DNA of 64,000 nucleotides from Sulfobacillus acidophilus DSM 10332 (lineage in GTDB: Bacteria; Bacillota; Sulfobacillia; Sulfobacillales; Sulfobacillaceae): the NCBI GenBank assembly GCA_000237975.1, contig CP003180.1, positions 20,934 to 84,933 on the forward strand, written 5' to 3'. Under the pieces are notes generated by a model. It worked only from the letters and a program-made list of their open reading frames with translations. It did no database searches and had not been told where the DNA came from. This document shows, in pieces, positions 33,645 to 42,846 of the stretch (within the stretch, counting starts at the first letter, position 1; every line of letters starts with the position of its first letter). Position numbers and translations under genes: made by a program.

Positions 33645-35102
33645 TTGATGGACGAAGATCCTGTCCGCTCACATGAACGGCTTCATCAAGTCTTTCACCT
33701 GGTTGATCTGTCGAGTCTATCCATTTCGAGTGTGGCGCCGATATTTAGCGTGGCGGCTGCGGGATCGGTCATGGTTCGGGCAGCCGGACCCGCGGTACCG
33801 TTGGCGATCGTCCTGATCGCGCTGCCATTTATAGCGAGTTCAGGGATATTTCTTTCTCTTAATCAGCATTTTCCCAATGCCGGTGCATCGTACCATTGGT
33901 CTCGGCGAATTCTTGGATTTGATTATTCCAATTTTCAGGCGTGGATTATTATCATGGCATATTTTTGGTCGATTCCGCCCATTTTGATTCCCGCCGCTCA
34001 ATTTACACTAAGCATCTTGGGCGACAACACTCCGACTAACCTGTTGCAAATCGTTGTGGCGATGGGCTGGGCCCTTTTTGCGACGAGCGTGTTGCTGTGG
34101 GGAGCAAAAATGACGGCCCGTGTTACGCAAATGTTTTTGGTTATCGAAGTTGTGTCCGTGCTCGTAATGGGAATTTGGGGATATTCCGTATGGGGCCATG
34201 TGATTCACGGTGGAACCATTTTCGCGATTGGCCATATCCGGTGGCCGGGTGTAATCGTCTGCATGGTCATTGCCGCTACGATTGTAGATGGGTGGGAAAT
34301 AGATTCATATGCGGCCGAGGAATCCCAAAAGCCCCTGATAGCCCCCGGATGGGGTGGCATCATCGGGGCACTAGGGGTTGCAGTCTACTATCTTACAATT
34401 TGGCCCATCCTGCTCCATGAGGTTCCCTTGCATACGTTGGAAACGAGTCCCGATGTGTTAACGATCTGGAGCAAAACTGTGGCGCCAGGATTTTTGCCAT
34501 GGATTCGAATCGCTATCTTGGCGTCTACGGCGGGCTCGTTGTGGTTAACGAGCTATATTCTATCACGAGCGTTATTTGCCATGTCGCGTGATGGTGTCCT
34601 GCCGTTTTGGTTGGGACGACTGAATCGACACAAGGCACCTATGTGGGCCATAGTGATCCCGGTCGGATCATCGGCGGCAGTGATTGTCTTACAGTTGATG
34701 TTTCCGTCCATGAATGCGCTGTTTACCTTGGTGCTAAGTGCCGCAGGATTTTTTTTGGTCGCGGAGTTTTTGTTGGACGGGATAAATATGGCGGTCTTTC
34801 TGTTACGTCATCACGCGACTCTGCGACATGATTTAAAAACCCATCATCATGCAGTGCTCTTTTTGGGATCGTTATTTGTTGTTTTGACGTTGGGATTGCT
34901 GGAGGGTTTGTTCTTGGTTTATGGACCCAGGTACATCGGTCCGGACATTGATTGGGTTACCGTCGTTATGATAGGGGTTGGTCTCCTGCATGTTTTATGG
35001 ATCAAAGCGGTGCGACGACAACAAACTATTGTATTTAACCCGGACGCGGGGGATTTGTTTGCCGCTGGACCCGTTGCATGGCGTCTAAGCCAAGATAAAT
35101 AA
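33645..35102 (+). CDS. APC-family amino acid permease
   Basis: 485 aa with about 12 hydrophobic spans. The N-terminus has the APC signature (HLVDLSSLSISSVAPIFSVAAAG in TM1), then GASYHWSRRILG after TM2 and LSRALFAMSRDGVLPFWLG between TM8 and TM9. ATG 33645 (or 33648) follows AAGGAGTGTTGTCGATTG. It is the only non-mobile gene with clear function between the hydrogenase loci. Substrate cannot be told from sequence; an amino acid or amine is expected. Confidence 0.88.
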   Translation: MMDEDPVRSHERLHQVFHLVDLSSLSISSVAPIFSVAAAGSVMVRAAGPAVPLAIVLIALPFIASSGIFLSLNQHFPNAGASYHWSRRILGFDYSNFQAWIIIMAYFWSIPPILIPAAQFTLSILGDNTPTNLLQIVVAMGWALFATSVLLWGAKMTARVTQMFLVIEVVSVLVMGIWGYSVWGHVIHGGTIFAIGHIRWPGVIVCMVIAATIVDGWEIDSYAAEESQKPLIAPGWGGIIGALGVAVYYLTIWPILLHEVPLHTLETSPDVLTIWSKTVAPGFLPWIRIAILASTAGSLWLTSYILSRALFAMSRDGVLPFWLGRLNRHKAPMWAIVIPVGSSAAVIVLQLMFPSMNALFTLVLSAAGFFLVAEFLLDGINMAVFLLRHHATLRHDLKTHHHAVLFLGSLFVVLTLGLLEGLFLVYGPRYIGPDIDWVTVVMIGVGLLHVLWIKAVRRQQTIVFNPDAGDLFAAGPVAWRLSQDK

Positions 35103-35231
35103 CCCATCGAACAATCGTGGGTCCGTAATTGAAATCCGGAACATAACAACCATACGGTCGGTTTTGTCTGGCCGACGCTCCGAGGAGAACTTTTTCGGTT
35201 GTGTCGGAGACTGGGGGAGGAACCTCGTTGG

Positions 35232-35419
35232 TTACGGTGTCCAGTGCATCCGGCAGGCAAAGTGTGCCAACACCTCTCCGGTTTTGGGATATCGGTGTTC
35301 TAGCCATAAAGAGGCCTGCCTGACATGGCGTGCCTCCCGGATTAATCCCCTGTGCTGAGCTCCGCGATGAGGGATTTTGGATGGGGGACGTCGTCGCGAC
35401 GCTGACGGCGCCATTTTTA
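35232..35419 (-). pseudogene. Remnant of a second copy of the 38152-38748 gene
   Basis: The minus-strand reading RGLIREARHVRQASLWLEHR, then YPKTGEVLAHFACRMHWTP and stop, parallels WGLTQDARHVGQAFLWLERR, then YPKTEVVLARLLKG...RRMNWVP at the end of the gene at 38152. Only about the last 40 codons are recognisable. The group II intron begins at 35420, immediately beyond it. Confidence 0.65.
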
Positions 35420-37308
35420 GTGCGCCCGGCATGGGCGTGTGCTTTAAGGTGAAAGTCCTGAACGGGGGATGACCGTTCCAACCGTTAGCCCAAGGCAAGG
35501 GTGTCCACCGCGAGGTGGAATCTGAAGGAAGCCGGCGGCAAACCTTCGGCCGGACGAACAGGAAGTGCATCCGAGGCGGGGCGCGTGGGGCGAGTTCGCT
35601 AAACAGAACGAAGCCCGATACGGTCAAGCGCGCGTCACGTAAATGCACCCGGTAGGTGGAGGGACAGTACACGCTCTTACCCGGGGAGATCTCCTGCAGT
35701 ACCGTCGAACGGGAAGGCGCACCGTCAGGTGCGCGTGATGCGGGAGAAGTCAGCCGAGGCTGTAGTAGGCCAGCGCGGCCGCGCTGGCTGAAGGGCCGAA
35801 CATCACCAGATAGAGGTGCAGTTCATGGATTCGTGGGAAACACGACGACAGCCGAATACCTCGCCATGCGAGGGCCTCGTGCCGGAAGAACGGGTGAAGC
35901 CCGGGGGGCCGTCACAGGCGCCGAGTGTTTCTTCGGCATCCCGACCCCCGCCACCCGACGTGTCGAACAATAGCCTCATGGAGGCGATTTTGGATGGGAA
36001 CAATCTGAAGCTGGCGCTCAAACGCGTCCGGGCCAATCAAGGCGCCCCGGGCGTGGATGGGGTCACCACGGACGAATTCGTGGACTACCTCTGGGAGCAC
36101 TGGCCGACGATTCAAGGGCAATTACGGGCGGGCACCTATCATCCACAGCCTATCCGGGGGGTCGAAATCCCGAAACCGACCGGGGGCGTGAGAATGCTCG
36201 GTATCCCGACCGCGATTGACCGCTTCATCCAGCAAGCCGTATTGCAAGTGCTCACGCCGATCTTTGACCCCCAGTTCTCCGACCACAGCTACGGGTTTCG
36301 CCCCGGACGCAGTGCCCACCAAGCGGTACGACAAGTGCGTCGGCAGGCGGAAGCGGGGGCCGAGTGGGTGATCGACCTCGACTTGGAGAAATTCTTCGAC
36401 CGGATAAATCATGACATCCTGATGGCGCGCGTCGCGCGCCGAGTCCAAGACCCTCAGGTACTTCGACTCATCCGCCGATACCTCCAAGCGGGGCTCATGC
36501 TCCACGGGGTGAGTACACCCCGCACGCAAGGGGCCGCCCAAGGTGGTCCCCTGAGTCCCTTGCTCGCCAATATTCTATTGGATGACCTGGACAAGGAGCT
36601 CGCGCGTCGTGGGTTGGCGTACGTCCGCTATGCGGACGACGCGATGATACTGGTGCATTCCCGCCGGGCTGGGGAGCGCGTCTTGGCATCGGTGAGCCGA
36701 TACCTCGACCGCACGCTCCATCTCCCGGTGAACCTCACCAAAAGTGCGGTGGACCGGCTGGTGCGCCGCACGTACCTGGGGTTCAAATTCCTCAAATCCC
36801 GGGCCCAATACCGACTCGGGATCGCTCCGGAGTCCCTGCGGCGGGTCAAGGGCCGACTGCGGGAACTCACCGACCGGCATGCCCCCGGACGCCTCACAGC
36901 GCGAATTCAAGCCGTCAATCGGTTCTTGGCGGGATGGGTGGGATATTTTGCCTTAGCCGAGACGCCGACACCTCTGCGGGAGCTCGACAGCGGGATTCGC
37001 CATCGCTTCCGGGCCATCGTTTGGCGTCGGTGGAAACGCGTCCGCACGCGGTATCGGGAACTACGGGCGCTCGGGGTGCCCGCGTGGAAAGTCGGGGAAC
37101 TCGCCAATGCACGCAAAGGCCCTTGGCGCATGGCCGCAGGGCCCTTAAACAGCGTGCTGACGGTGAGCTACTGGGATGCACACGGCTTGCACCGCCTCCT
37201 CAACCTGTACGAGGCGACACGTCTACGCTGGTCATGAACCGCCGTATACCGAACGGTACGTACGGTGGTGTGAGAGGGCGCGGGCTAGTCACCCGCCCCT
37301 ACTCGATT
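35420..37308 (+). mobile_element. Group II intron, class-C-like, apparently complete
   Basis: 5' end GTGCGCCCGGCATGGGCGTG. Domain I contains the usual GTGAAAGTCCTG stretch. The reverse transcriptase fills domain IV. A domain V hairpin lies at about 37236-37272 and domain VI at 37272-37308 (GAGGGCGCGGG...CCCGCCCC-TA-CTC with the bulged branch-point A at 37301). The 5' flank has a GC palindrome (CGTCGCGACG) and a T-rich stretch, in keeping with class C insertion after terminator-like hairpins. Confidence 0.85.
35825..37237 (+). CDS. ltrA: Group II intron reverse transcriptase/maturase
   Basis: 470 aa from ATG 35825 (ribosome site AGAGGTGCAGTTC; GTG 35816 is the longest frame). RT blocks: [86 protein letters not shown], and [11 protein letters not shown] with catalytic YADD. 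The maturase X domain ([17 protein letters not shown]) ends the protein. There is no HNH endonuclease domain, as usual for class C introns. Confidence 0.92.
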   Translation: MDSWETRRQPNTSPCEGLVPEERVKPGGPSQAPSVSSASRPPPPDVSNNSLMEAILDGNNLKLALKRVRANQGAPGVDGVTTDEFVDYLWEHWPTIQGQLRAGTYHPQPIRGVEIPKPTGGVRMLGIPTAIDRFIQQAVLQVLTPIFDPQFSDHSYGFRPGRSAHQAVRQVRRQAEAGAEWVIDLDLEKFFDRINHDILMARVARRVQDPQVLRLIRRYLQAGLMLHGVSTPRTQGAAQGGPLSPLLANILLDDLDKELARRGLAYVRYADDAMILVHSRRAGERVLASVSRYLDRTLHLPVNLTKSAVDRLVRRTYLGFKFLKSRAQYRLGIAPESLRRVKGRLRELTDRHAPGRLTARIQAVNRFLAGWVGYFALAETPTPLRELDSGIRHRFRAIVWRRWKRVRTRYRELRALGVPAWKVGELANARKGPWRMAAGPLNSVLTVSYWDAHGLHRLLNLYEATRLRWS

Positions 37309-37456
37309 ATCGTAGAACTGGTGCAGTTGAACATACGGACCCATGCACCTCTCCTTACCGGGTCGGCCGGCACCCTCGAACCAATTAGCACACGATACGG
37401 GCAAGTCCGATGGCGGGGTTGTTCTCGTGATCTTCCGGACGGAATAGGCCTTCGAG

Positions 37457-38071
37457 TTAAAAGACGATGGTTTTTGGGGTAAATTCGTATATCTGCTCCG
37501 ATGAACAAAGATCGCCACGATGGGGCGGCCTGGGGTGGGGCTTGACTAGGAGCCGGATGGAGATACCGTCCACGTTGTCCGGTAGCGGGGGCGCCACGAC
37601 GAAATCCTGCTGAATCCACGATTGGCTTCCTCCTCCATGAGTTGACCAAGCCCGGAACGGTGCATCGAGATCGAGCATCAAACCGGGCATGGTGGCCGGC
37701 GCATTATTTTCCACTTCAACCGTTACCCGCACGACGGAGGCATTGTCATATTGGCGAAGACTGAGTATGGTATATGTCGCGCCGTCTTGTGAACGTGACC
37801 GGGCCAACGGGATAAATGCCCGAAAGCCCTCGGGGCGAACCCGGTGGCGGGATTCGCTCAGATGATAGAGTGTGACAAAGACCCTCTCCAAATCGTGGGC
37901 GCTGACCTGACACTGTTCGGCCCATTGGGCGACTAAGGCCTTCGGGGGCAAACCGGGGAGATCATGGGATATTTTTTGCCGGCGTTTTAAGAGCCGGGCG
38001 GTCGCCATATCAATCGATTGGAGTCCTTCGTGATATTGCGCAAGGGAAAACACCAAGTCGTATTCATCCAT
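37457..38071 (-). CDS. Hypothetical protein (204 aa)
   Basis: Start ATG 38071 behind CCGGAGAGGCCAAAAGA; TTG 38101 is less likely. The N-terminal half is helical (LQSIDMATARLLKRRQKISH). From residue 105 it is beta-rich (DGATYTILSLRQYDNASVVR, then VTVEVENNAPATMPGLMLDL), resembling an immunoglobulin-like or C2-like domain. No family recognised. It is 80 bp downstream of, and co-oriented with, the next gene. Confidence 0.6.
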   Translation of the reverse strand: MDEYDLVFSLAQYHEGLQSIDMATARLLKRRQKISHDLPGLPPKALVAQWAEQCQVSAHDLERVFVTLYHLSESRHRVRPEGFRAFIPLARSRSQDGATYTILSLRQYDNASVVRVTVEVENNAPATMPGLMLDLDAPFRAWSTHGGGSQSWIQQDFVVAPPLPDNVDGISIRLLVKPHPRPPHRGDLCSSEQIYEFTPKTIVF

Positions 38072-38151
38072 TCTTTTGGCCTCTCCGGATATTTTTTCCA
38101 ACTATACCCGAAATCCCTCCTGAAGTCCTGCAAGAGCATGCGGGACGCGGG

Positions 38152-38748
38152 CTAAGGAACCCAATTCATCCGACGGGGAGGGCGGGCCGGAAGGCCTTTC
38201 AGAAGACGTGCGAGGACCACTTCCGTCTTCGGGTACCGGCGTTCAAGCCATAGAAACGCTTGCCCGACGTGGCGGGCGTCTTGAGTCAGGCCCCAGCGTA
38301 ACACCATGATGTCTTTGGGATCGGTGACGCCTAACTCCCGGGCCGCTTTACTGGGCGGATACCGAAACAGTTCATTGGGTTCCACTGTAATGGGAGGCAG
38401 AGAGGCGTCAAGAATGCAATGGTCCAGGGAAATCGGACCCGAGATGGTCGACCCGGTAAAATCGGTGTTTTCCAGGTTGCACGATACAAAATGGATTAAT
38501 GACAAATCAGCCGTCAGGGCTGCCGGGGCGACATGTTGAACCGTCAGCCGGTAATGGACCCGAAATTTGGAATTCCGAATCGCGTCGTTTAGGCGCTCGA
38601 TGTAGGTTTCGAGCTCTCGGCCGCGCTCCATGGCGAAACGGCTGACATCGATGATACTGGAAATATGATGTCCCTGGACGGTCAGCATATCGTCGGGGAG
38701 TCGCACCGGATAGTCGTCAAAGCCGTTGCGTATTCCAGTGCAATCCAC
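38152..38748 (-). CDS. Hypothetical protein, probably 5'-truncated by IS21
   Basis: The frame starts at GTG 38748, right where the IS21 terminal repeats begin, and no ribosome site is present, so the true N-terminus is likely lost. It has beta-type sequence (VHYRLTVQHVAPAALTADLS; a stretch reading LENTDFTGSTISGPISLDHC, like a short pentapeptide-repeat run), and its C-terminus is duplicated as a remnant at 35232. Function unknown. Confidence 0.55.
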   Translation of the reverse strand: MDCTGIRNGFDDYPVRLPDDMLTVQGHHISSIIDVSRFAMERGRELETYIERLNDAIRNSKFRVHYRLTVQHVAPAALTADLSLIHFVSCNLENTDFTGSTISGPISLDHCILDASLPPITVEPNELFRYPPSKAARELGVTDPKDIMVLRWGLTQDARHVGQAFLWLERRYPKTEVVLARLLKGLPARPPRRMNWVP

Positions 38749-38751
38749 CAG

Positions 38752-38825
38752 GTATTCCGGTAATTCGCCACCAGGGTGTCCGGTAATTCGTCACCGGGTA
38801 GTCCGGTAAATGGCCACCACCCCGT
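38752..38825 (-). repeat. IS21-type terminal repeats (right end)
   Basis: Three direct repeats about 22 bp apart: TCCGGTAATTCGCCACC, TCCGGTAATTCGTCACC and TCCGGTAAATGGCCACC. Multiple terminal repeats are typical transposase-binding sites at the ends of IS21 elements. They lie 9 bp beyond the istB stop. Confidence 0.8.
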
Positions 38826-39375
38826 GGGCGAGGTTACGATTCTGTTGTACCTGACGCCGCCATCGACGGCAAGCTTTTTCGCAGGGACTCGCCCCGCAGT
38901 TCGATCCGATAGGCTTGGTGGACGATGCGGTCGAGCACGGCATCGGCGATGGTGGCATCGGCAAACACGCTATGCCACTGGTTGACCGGAACTTGGCTGG
39001 TGATGATCGTGGCCGTCCGCTGATTGCGGTCGTCAAGAATTTCCCACAGATCGCGGGCCTGATCCGCGTTCAGCGGCTTCCCCCAATCATCCACAATCAA
39101 CAGGTCGACCTGGGCCCAAGCCTTCAAGGCTTGGGGATAGGTGTGCTCCAGCCGGGCGACCAGGAGTTCCCCCAATAGTCGGCTCAGTCGAATGTAGCGG
39201 ACACGATGATCTTGGCGGCAGGCAGCATGCCCCAAGGCACAGGCCAGAAAGGTCTTCCCACAGCCCGCCGGTCCCGTCAGCAGGACGGTGTGATGGGCCA
39301 GGATCCACTGGCCGGTCAGTAACTGCTGAAACTGCCCGCGGTCGAGTCCGCGGGGCACCTGATAGTCCACGGCTT

Positions 39376-40789
39376 GAGAATGCCCCATTTTTCGTGGAAA
39401 TTGAAACTAGCGATCCCGATGGCTCTCTGGTTTACTAGAGAGGTCTAACCCATCATGAAGGAGGAATCGCTAGTGGCTTCCAGTATAACGAAAAAGTCCC
39501 GCTCGGAACAGACGCTGACCGTGCCGTGGGTAGACATTCTCCAGGATGCGGAAGACGGCTTATTGGCGCTGTCGATCCGGGTCGGATTGCAGGTCTTGCA
39601 ACAGATGATGGCGGCCGAGGTGGAGCAGTTAGCGGGGCCTAAAGGACGTCATGATCCGCAACGCCAAGCGGTCCGACACGGGACCGAAGTCGGGAGCGTC
39701 TTTTTGGGGGATCGCAAAATCTCCGTTTCGCACCCACGGGTGCGGGCAGCCGATGGCTCGGAGGAAATTCCGTTAGACACCTACCATCAGTTTCAGGACC
39801 CGACGCTGGCGACCCAAGCCGTACTGGAACGGATGCTGTATGGCTTAGCGAGCCGCCAGCAGCGCCATGCCGATGCCGCCTTTGAATCCGCGATGGAGCA
39901 GCCGGGCCCCAGCAAAAGCACGGTGAGCCGGCGCTTTATCCAAGCCACCCAACAGGCCCTCGACCGCTTCCTCCAACGCCGGTTGGATGACCGGACGTGG
40001 GTTGTGGTGATGATCGATGGTTTGCGCGTGGCCGACCACATGGTGGTCGGGGCCTTAGGGATTGATGCGGAAGGCCACAAACGCGTACTGGGATTGGTGG
40101 AAGGGGCCACCGAAAATCATACCGTGGTCACGGCCTTATTACAGGATCTGATCACCCGCGGCCTGACGGCCGCGCACGGATTACTCGTGGTCATCGATGG
40201 CGCCAAGGCCTTAGCCAAAGCGGTGCGCGAGGTCTGGGGGGATCGCGTCCTCATCCAACGCTGCCAAATTCACAAGCAACGGAATGTGCTGGACCACCTG
40301 CCGAAATCGGCCGAAAATCGTGTCCGCCAGCGCTTACGGAAAGCGTATCAAGAACCGGATGCGGACAAGGCCGCCCAGGCATTAGAAGCGCTCGCGAAAG
40401 AGCTTGAACGGGACCATCCCGGCGCCGCCGGGAGCCTCCGAGAAGGGTTGGAAGAGACCCTCACCGTGCAGCGTTTGGGTCTTCCGGGCCTCTTGCGCCA
40501 AACGTTGGCCAACACCAATGCCATGGAATCTCTTAACAGTCAATTTCGGACCCATGCGCAGAACGTCAAACATTGGACCAATGGGCAACAAGTCTTACGC
40601 TGGTTGGCGTCGGCGAGCTTTTTCATCGAAGACACGTTGACGCGGATCCCGGGCTATCGCGAGATTCCCGTGTTGCAAACGGCCTTAAAATCAGCAGTGG
40701 CGCATAAACCCGAACAAAAAACCGAGCAAATCGGTTAAATCATGAGAAAGGATACGCTAGCGAAATTCCACGAAACCTGGGACAACCTC
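39376..40789 (+). mobile_element. IS256-type element (copy 2, complete)
   Basis: 1414 bp. Ends GAGAATGCCCCATTTTTCG and, on the other strand, GAGGTTGTCCCAGGTTTCG, continuing with GTGGAA and CTAGCG blocks. A perfect 9-bp direct repeat CCACGGCTT flanks it (39367-39375 and 40790-40798), proving transposition into istB. Confidence 0.96.
39473..40738 (+). CDS. IS256-family (mutator type) transposase
   Basis: 421 aa from GTG 39473, which has AAGGAGGAATCGCTA before it; ATG 39455 is a possible earlier start. Mutator-type DDE features: LAGPKGRHDPQRQAVRHGTE early, VVMIDGLRVADHMVVGALGI (first Asp), GLLVVIDGAKALAKAV (second Asp), RCQIHKQRNVLDHLP (C/H motif), and NAMESLNSQFR (Glu). It matches copy 1 at the window start. 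Full length and probably active. Confidence 0.94.
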   Translation: MASSITKKSRSEQTLTVPWVDILQDAEDGLLALSIRVGLQVLQQMMAAEVEQLAGPKGRHDPQRQAVRHGTEVGSVFLGDRKISVSHPRVRAADGSEEIPLDTYHQFQDPTLATQAVLERMLYGLASRQQRHADAAFESAMEQPGPSKSTVSRRFIQATQQALDRFLQRRLDDRTWVVVMIDGLRVADHMVVGALGIDAEGHKRVLGLVEGATENHTVVTALLQDLITRGLTAAHGLLVVIDGAKALAKAVREVWGDRVLIQRCQIHKQRNVLDHLPKSAENRVRQRLRKAYQEPDADKAAQALEALAKELERDHPGAAGSLREGLEETLTVQRLGLPGLLRQTLANTNAMESLNSQFRTHAQNVKHWTNGQQVLRWLASASFFIEDTLTRIPGYREIPVLQTALKSAVAHKPEQKTEQIG

Positions 40790-41012
40790 CCACGGCTTCG
40801 GGGGATGCGGCCAACCGCAATTGCGCCTCGCGGAGCCGGCGGGCCCACCGCCGGTTTTGGCGGTGCACCCATTCCGCATCCACGAGCAAACCGAACCGCT
40901 CATCGAAGCTCAACTCGGCCATGGTGGGATCGGCCTGTTGCCGCGCCCAGGCCTCCGCCATCGCGGAGAGCCGGAGCGCTTGCAAATGATCACGGGTTGC
41001 ATTCGGTAACAT

Positions 41013-41318
41013 CAGGGATTCCTCCTCCGATTTTTGGTAATACGCCGGACCGCGGACATTGGGATGCGGTGGAACCGCGGTGGGCTCCGACGACGCATCC
41101 GCCAGGTGCTTGGCCAATGCCGTCACCGCCCGGGCGGTGTACAGTTCCCGCGCCACGGCTTGGGCTGCGGCCGCTTCCAAGGTCTCCGCGCTGTGCGATT
41201 GGCCAATCTTCAGGATTCCCACACAGGTGCGATAGGCCTGGTCCGGGTGTTTCATGCGCGGGAGCACCACCGTAATGAGCTGCGCAGTGTGCGGACCGAC
41301 CTGGGCGGCCGGGGTCGA
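41013..41318 (-). pseudogene. istA: IS21 istA, C-terminal fragment
   Basis: Minus strand, the last 95 or so residues of IstA: VGPHTAQLITVVLPRMKHPD, QAYRTCVGILKIGQ, then PHPNVRGPAYYQ, all typical of the end of IS21 transposases. The catalytic part is missing; an IS3 fragment abuts at about 41318-41325. The frame runs without a stop into istB, although a TGA in another frame overlaps the istB ATG. Confidence 0.8.
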
Positions 41319-41319
41319 C

Positions 41320-41586
41320 GCCTTGGGGTTAGTGCATGAACGCATTCCCAATGCGACCCCCAACCGGAACGCCCATATTGAGTCCTGGCACAGTGTCTTG
41401 GAAGCGGAATGTCTGGGCAATCAGGTGTTTCACACGCTGGCGGAGGCCTATGAGGCGATGGCCCGGTGGATTACGTTTTACAACGAACGACGGATGCATG
41501 GCAGTTTACAGGATTGGCCGCCGGCCCAGTTCTATGCTTGGGCCCTGAAGGGGATGGCTCCGCCCATTCCGCCCGTCCGGTGCTAA
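41320..41586 (+). pseudogene. IS3 OrfB, C-terminal fragment
   Basis: The frame from about 41320 reads LGLVHERIPNATPNRNAHIE, SWHSVLEAECLG, then WITFYNERRMHGSLQDWPPAQF and stop. It holds the last acidic residue of the DDE triad and the C-terminal motif. It is similar to, but clearly diverged from, the OrfB at 2324-3280. The upstream four fifths of the gene are gone. Confidence 0.85.
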
Positions 41587-41636
41587 TCCAGGACCTGCCA
41601 AGCGAATAGGAATGATTCCCATCGTCATGAAAGTCC

Positions 41637-41945
41637 TTGACAAAGGACGGGTTGTTCAGGATCGTCCAGTTATTGGGAGCTGGCCCGTTCCCAGAGACCG
41701 TCAGCCCACATCTTCTCCGTCACTCGAAGGCCATGCACCTGTTGCAAGCGGGAGTGAATCTGATCTATATCCGCGACTTTCTCGGGCACAGCGATGTCAC
41801 AACGACCGAGATTTATGCGCGGGCCGATGCCGAAATGAAGCGTCAGGCACTGGAATCAGCCACTATTCCGGGAGTCGACCGTGCTCCGATGTCATGGACC
41901 GAGGATGCCGATCTCATGCAGTGGTTGGCACAACTGGGAAGGTAA
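41637..41945 (+). pseudogene. Tyrosine recombinase (integrase), C-terminal fragment
   Basis: The frame contains the catalytic box II of the tyrosine recombinase family: SPHLLRHSKAMHLLQAG (His and Arg), FLGHSDVTTTEIYA (His and the Tyr nucleophile). The tail MKRQALESATIPG matches the integrase group found in multi-recombinase elements. The N-terminal half and box I Arg are absent. A nested inverted repeat 90 bp downstream may be the end of the same element. Confidence 0.8.
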
Positions 41946-42034
41946 CCGCAATTCGATCTCTTGTTATGGAGAGTGTTCGCGACGGTCATCCGTACGGATC
42001 ATGATGCGGGTGGCCGTTTCTTACCATAACCTAC

Positions 42035-42078
42035 AGCTCTACATAATTGCCGTTATGTAGAGCTCCACATAACGGCAA
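42035..42078. repeat. Nested inverted repeats, probable recombinase-element terminus
   Basis: AGCTCTACATAA / TTATGTAGAGCT (12-bp perfect arms, 6-bp spacer, 42035-42064) overlaps TTGCCGTTATGT / ACATAACGGCAA (12-bp perfect arms, 8-bp spacer, 42047-42078). The GGCAAAACCCAC at its right edge is already istB sequence (GKTH), so the repeat marks an insertion junction. Confidence 0.7.
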
Positions 42079-42253
42079 AACCCACTGCTCCTTAGCGCTG
42101 GGATATGCCGCCTGCGAGCGGGGGCTCACAGTCCGGTTCTTTCCCGTAACCGATCTGGTCATGCGCCTCAGTGAAGCTAAGCGGAGCGGCACCGTTGAGC
42201 GGTTGCTGCGGGATCTCCAGCGGGCGGATCTGATTATTTTGGATGAGTGGGGT
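42073..42253 (+). pseudogene. istB: Second istB, internal fragment
   Basis: Plus strand, about 60 codons of another IS21 ATPase: GKTHCSLALGYAACERGLTV (Walker A remnant), FFPVTDLVMRLSEAKRSGTV, RADLIILDEWG (Walker B). It begins inside Walker A at the inverted repeats and stops at the group II intron. It differs from the istB at 38834 and belongs to another IS21 lineage. Confidence 0.85.
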
Positions 42254-42846
42254 GTGCGCTTGGAAGTGGCCGCCTAACGCGGCTACGCGGACGAGTTTGA
42301 AATCTGCCTTAGCCAGACAGTGGGCTCGATATGAGAATGGCCCATCATCGCCCGGCTTATCCGAACGGGAAACCCGACGGGGAGTAGAGCATGCCGGGAA
42401 AAGGCCCACGTCCGTCAACCATCAGACGGCGACTGCGGGTCAGATGACCAGGACGGTATGAGGATAAAGGCTGATCTGCCTGAACGACAGCGAGAGGGGT
42501 TTTATCGTCAACTGCGGCGGAACGATGGTTACCAACGCCGTATGGACGCGCGGTGGCGTCGAGTAGACCCCACGGCGACCACCACCATATCGCGCGTCCG
42601 CCCAGCCGCCCTCCGCGGAAAATCGCCAACGTCGTATCCGACAGCCGTCCATGCTGGTTCAAGCTCGTCTAACCAAGGATGACCTAAACCGGAATGCGGA
42701 CCGTCGGTCAGCTATGCGCAACGGCGCTGAATATCCGGCAGGGTCACGGAGTCCCCGTAGTAGTCAGCGGTCGGGAAAGCCGACCACAGGGCGAAGGGGG
42801 ACAGTTTACTCTCTAAGACACGTCAGGGAAGGATGCGTGAGGCATC

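Larger units (their letters stand above)
38834..41012 (-). pseudogene. istB: IS21 istB (AAA+ ATPase), split by IS256
   Basis: The N-terminal part is 41012-40799: ATG 41012 with GGAGGAGGAATCCCTG, reading MLPNATRDHLQALRLSAMAE, LSFDERFGLLVDAEW. The C-terminal part is 39375-38834: VDYQVPRGLDRGQFQQL, Walker A TGPAGCGKTFLACALG, Walker B DLLIVDDWGKPL, sensor TIITSQVPVNQWH. Removing 39376-40798 restores a perfect 251-aa IstB frame. The protein was therefore intact until the IS256 insertion. Confidence 0.93.

Noticed and set aside
38752..38825. Three spaced direct repeats, considered as a CRISPR remnant
   Set aside because: The repeats abut istB and match the multiple terminal repeats of IS21 elements; spacers are only 3-6 bp.
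41013..41420. IstA-IstB fusion protein (continuous 226-codon frame)
   Set aside because: A strong ribosome site and ATG mark a separate istB start, and the istA part is a fragment; one indel near the junction would explain the lost stop.
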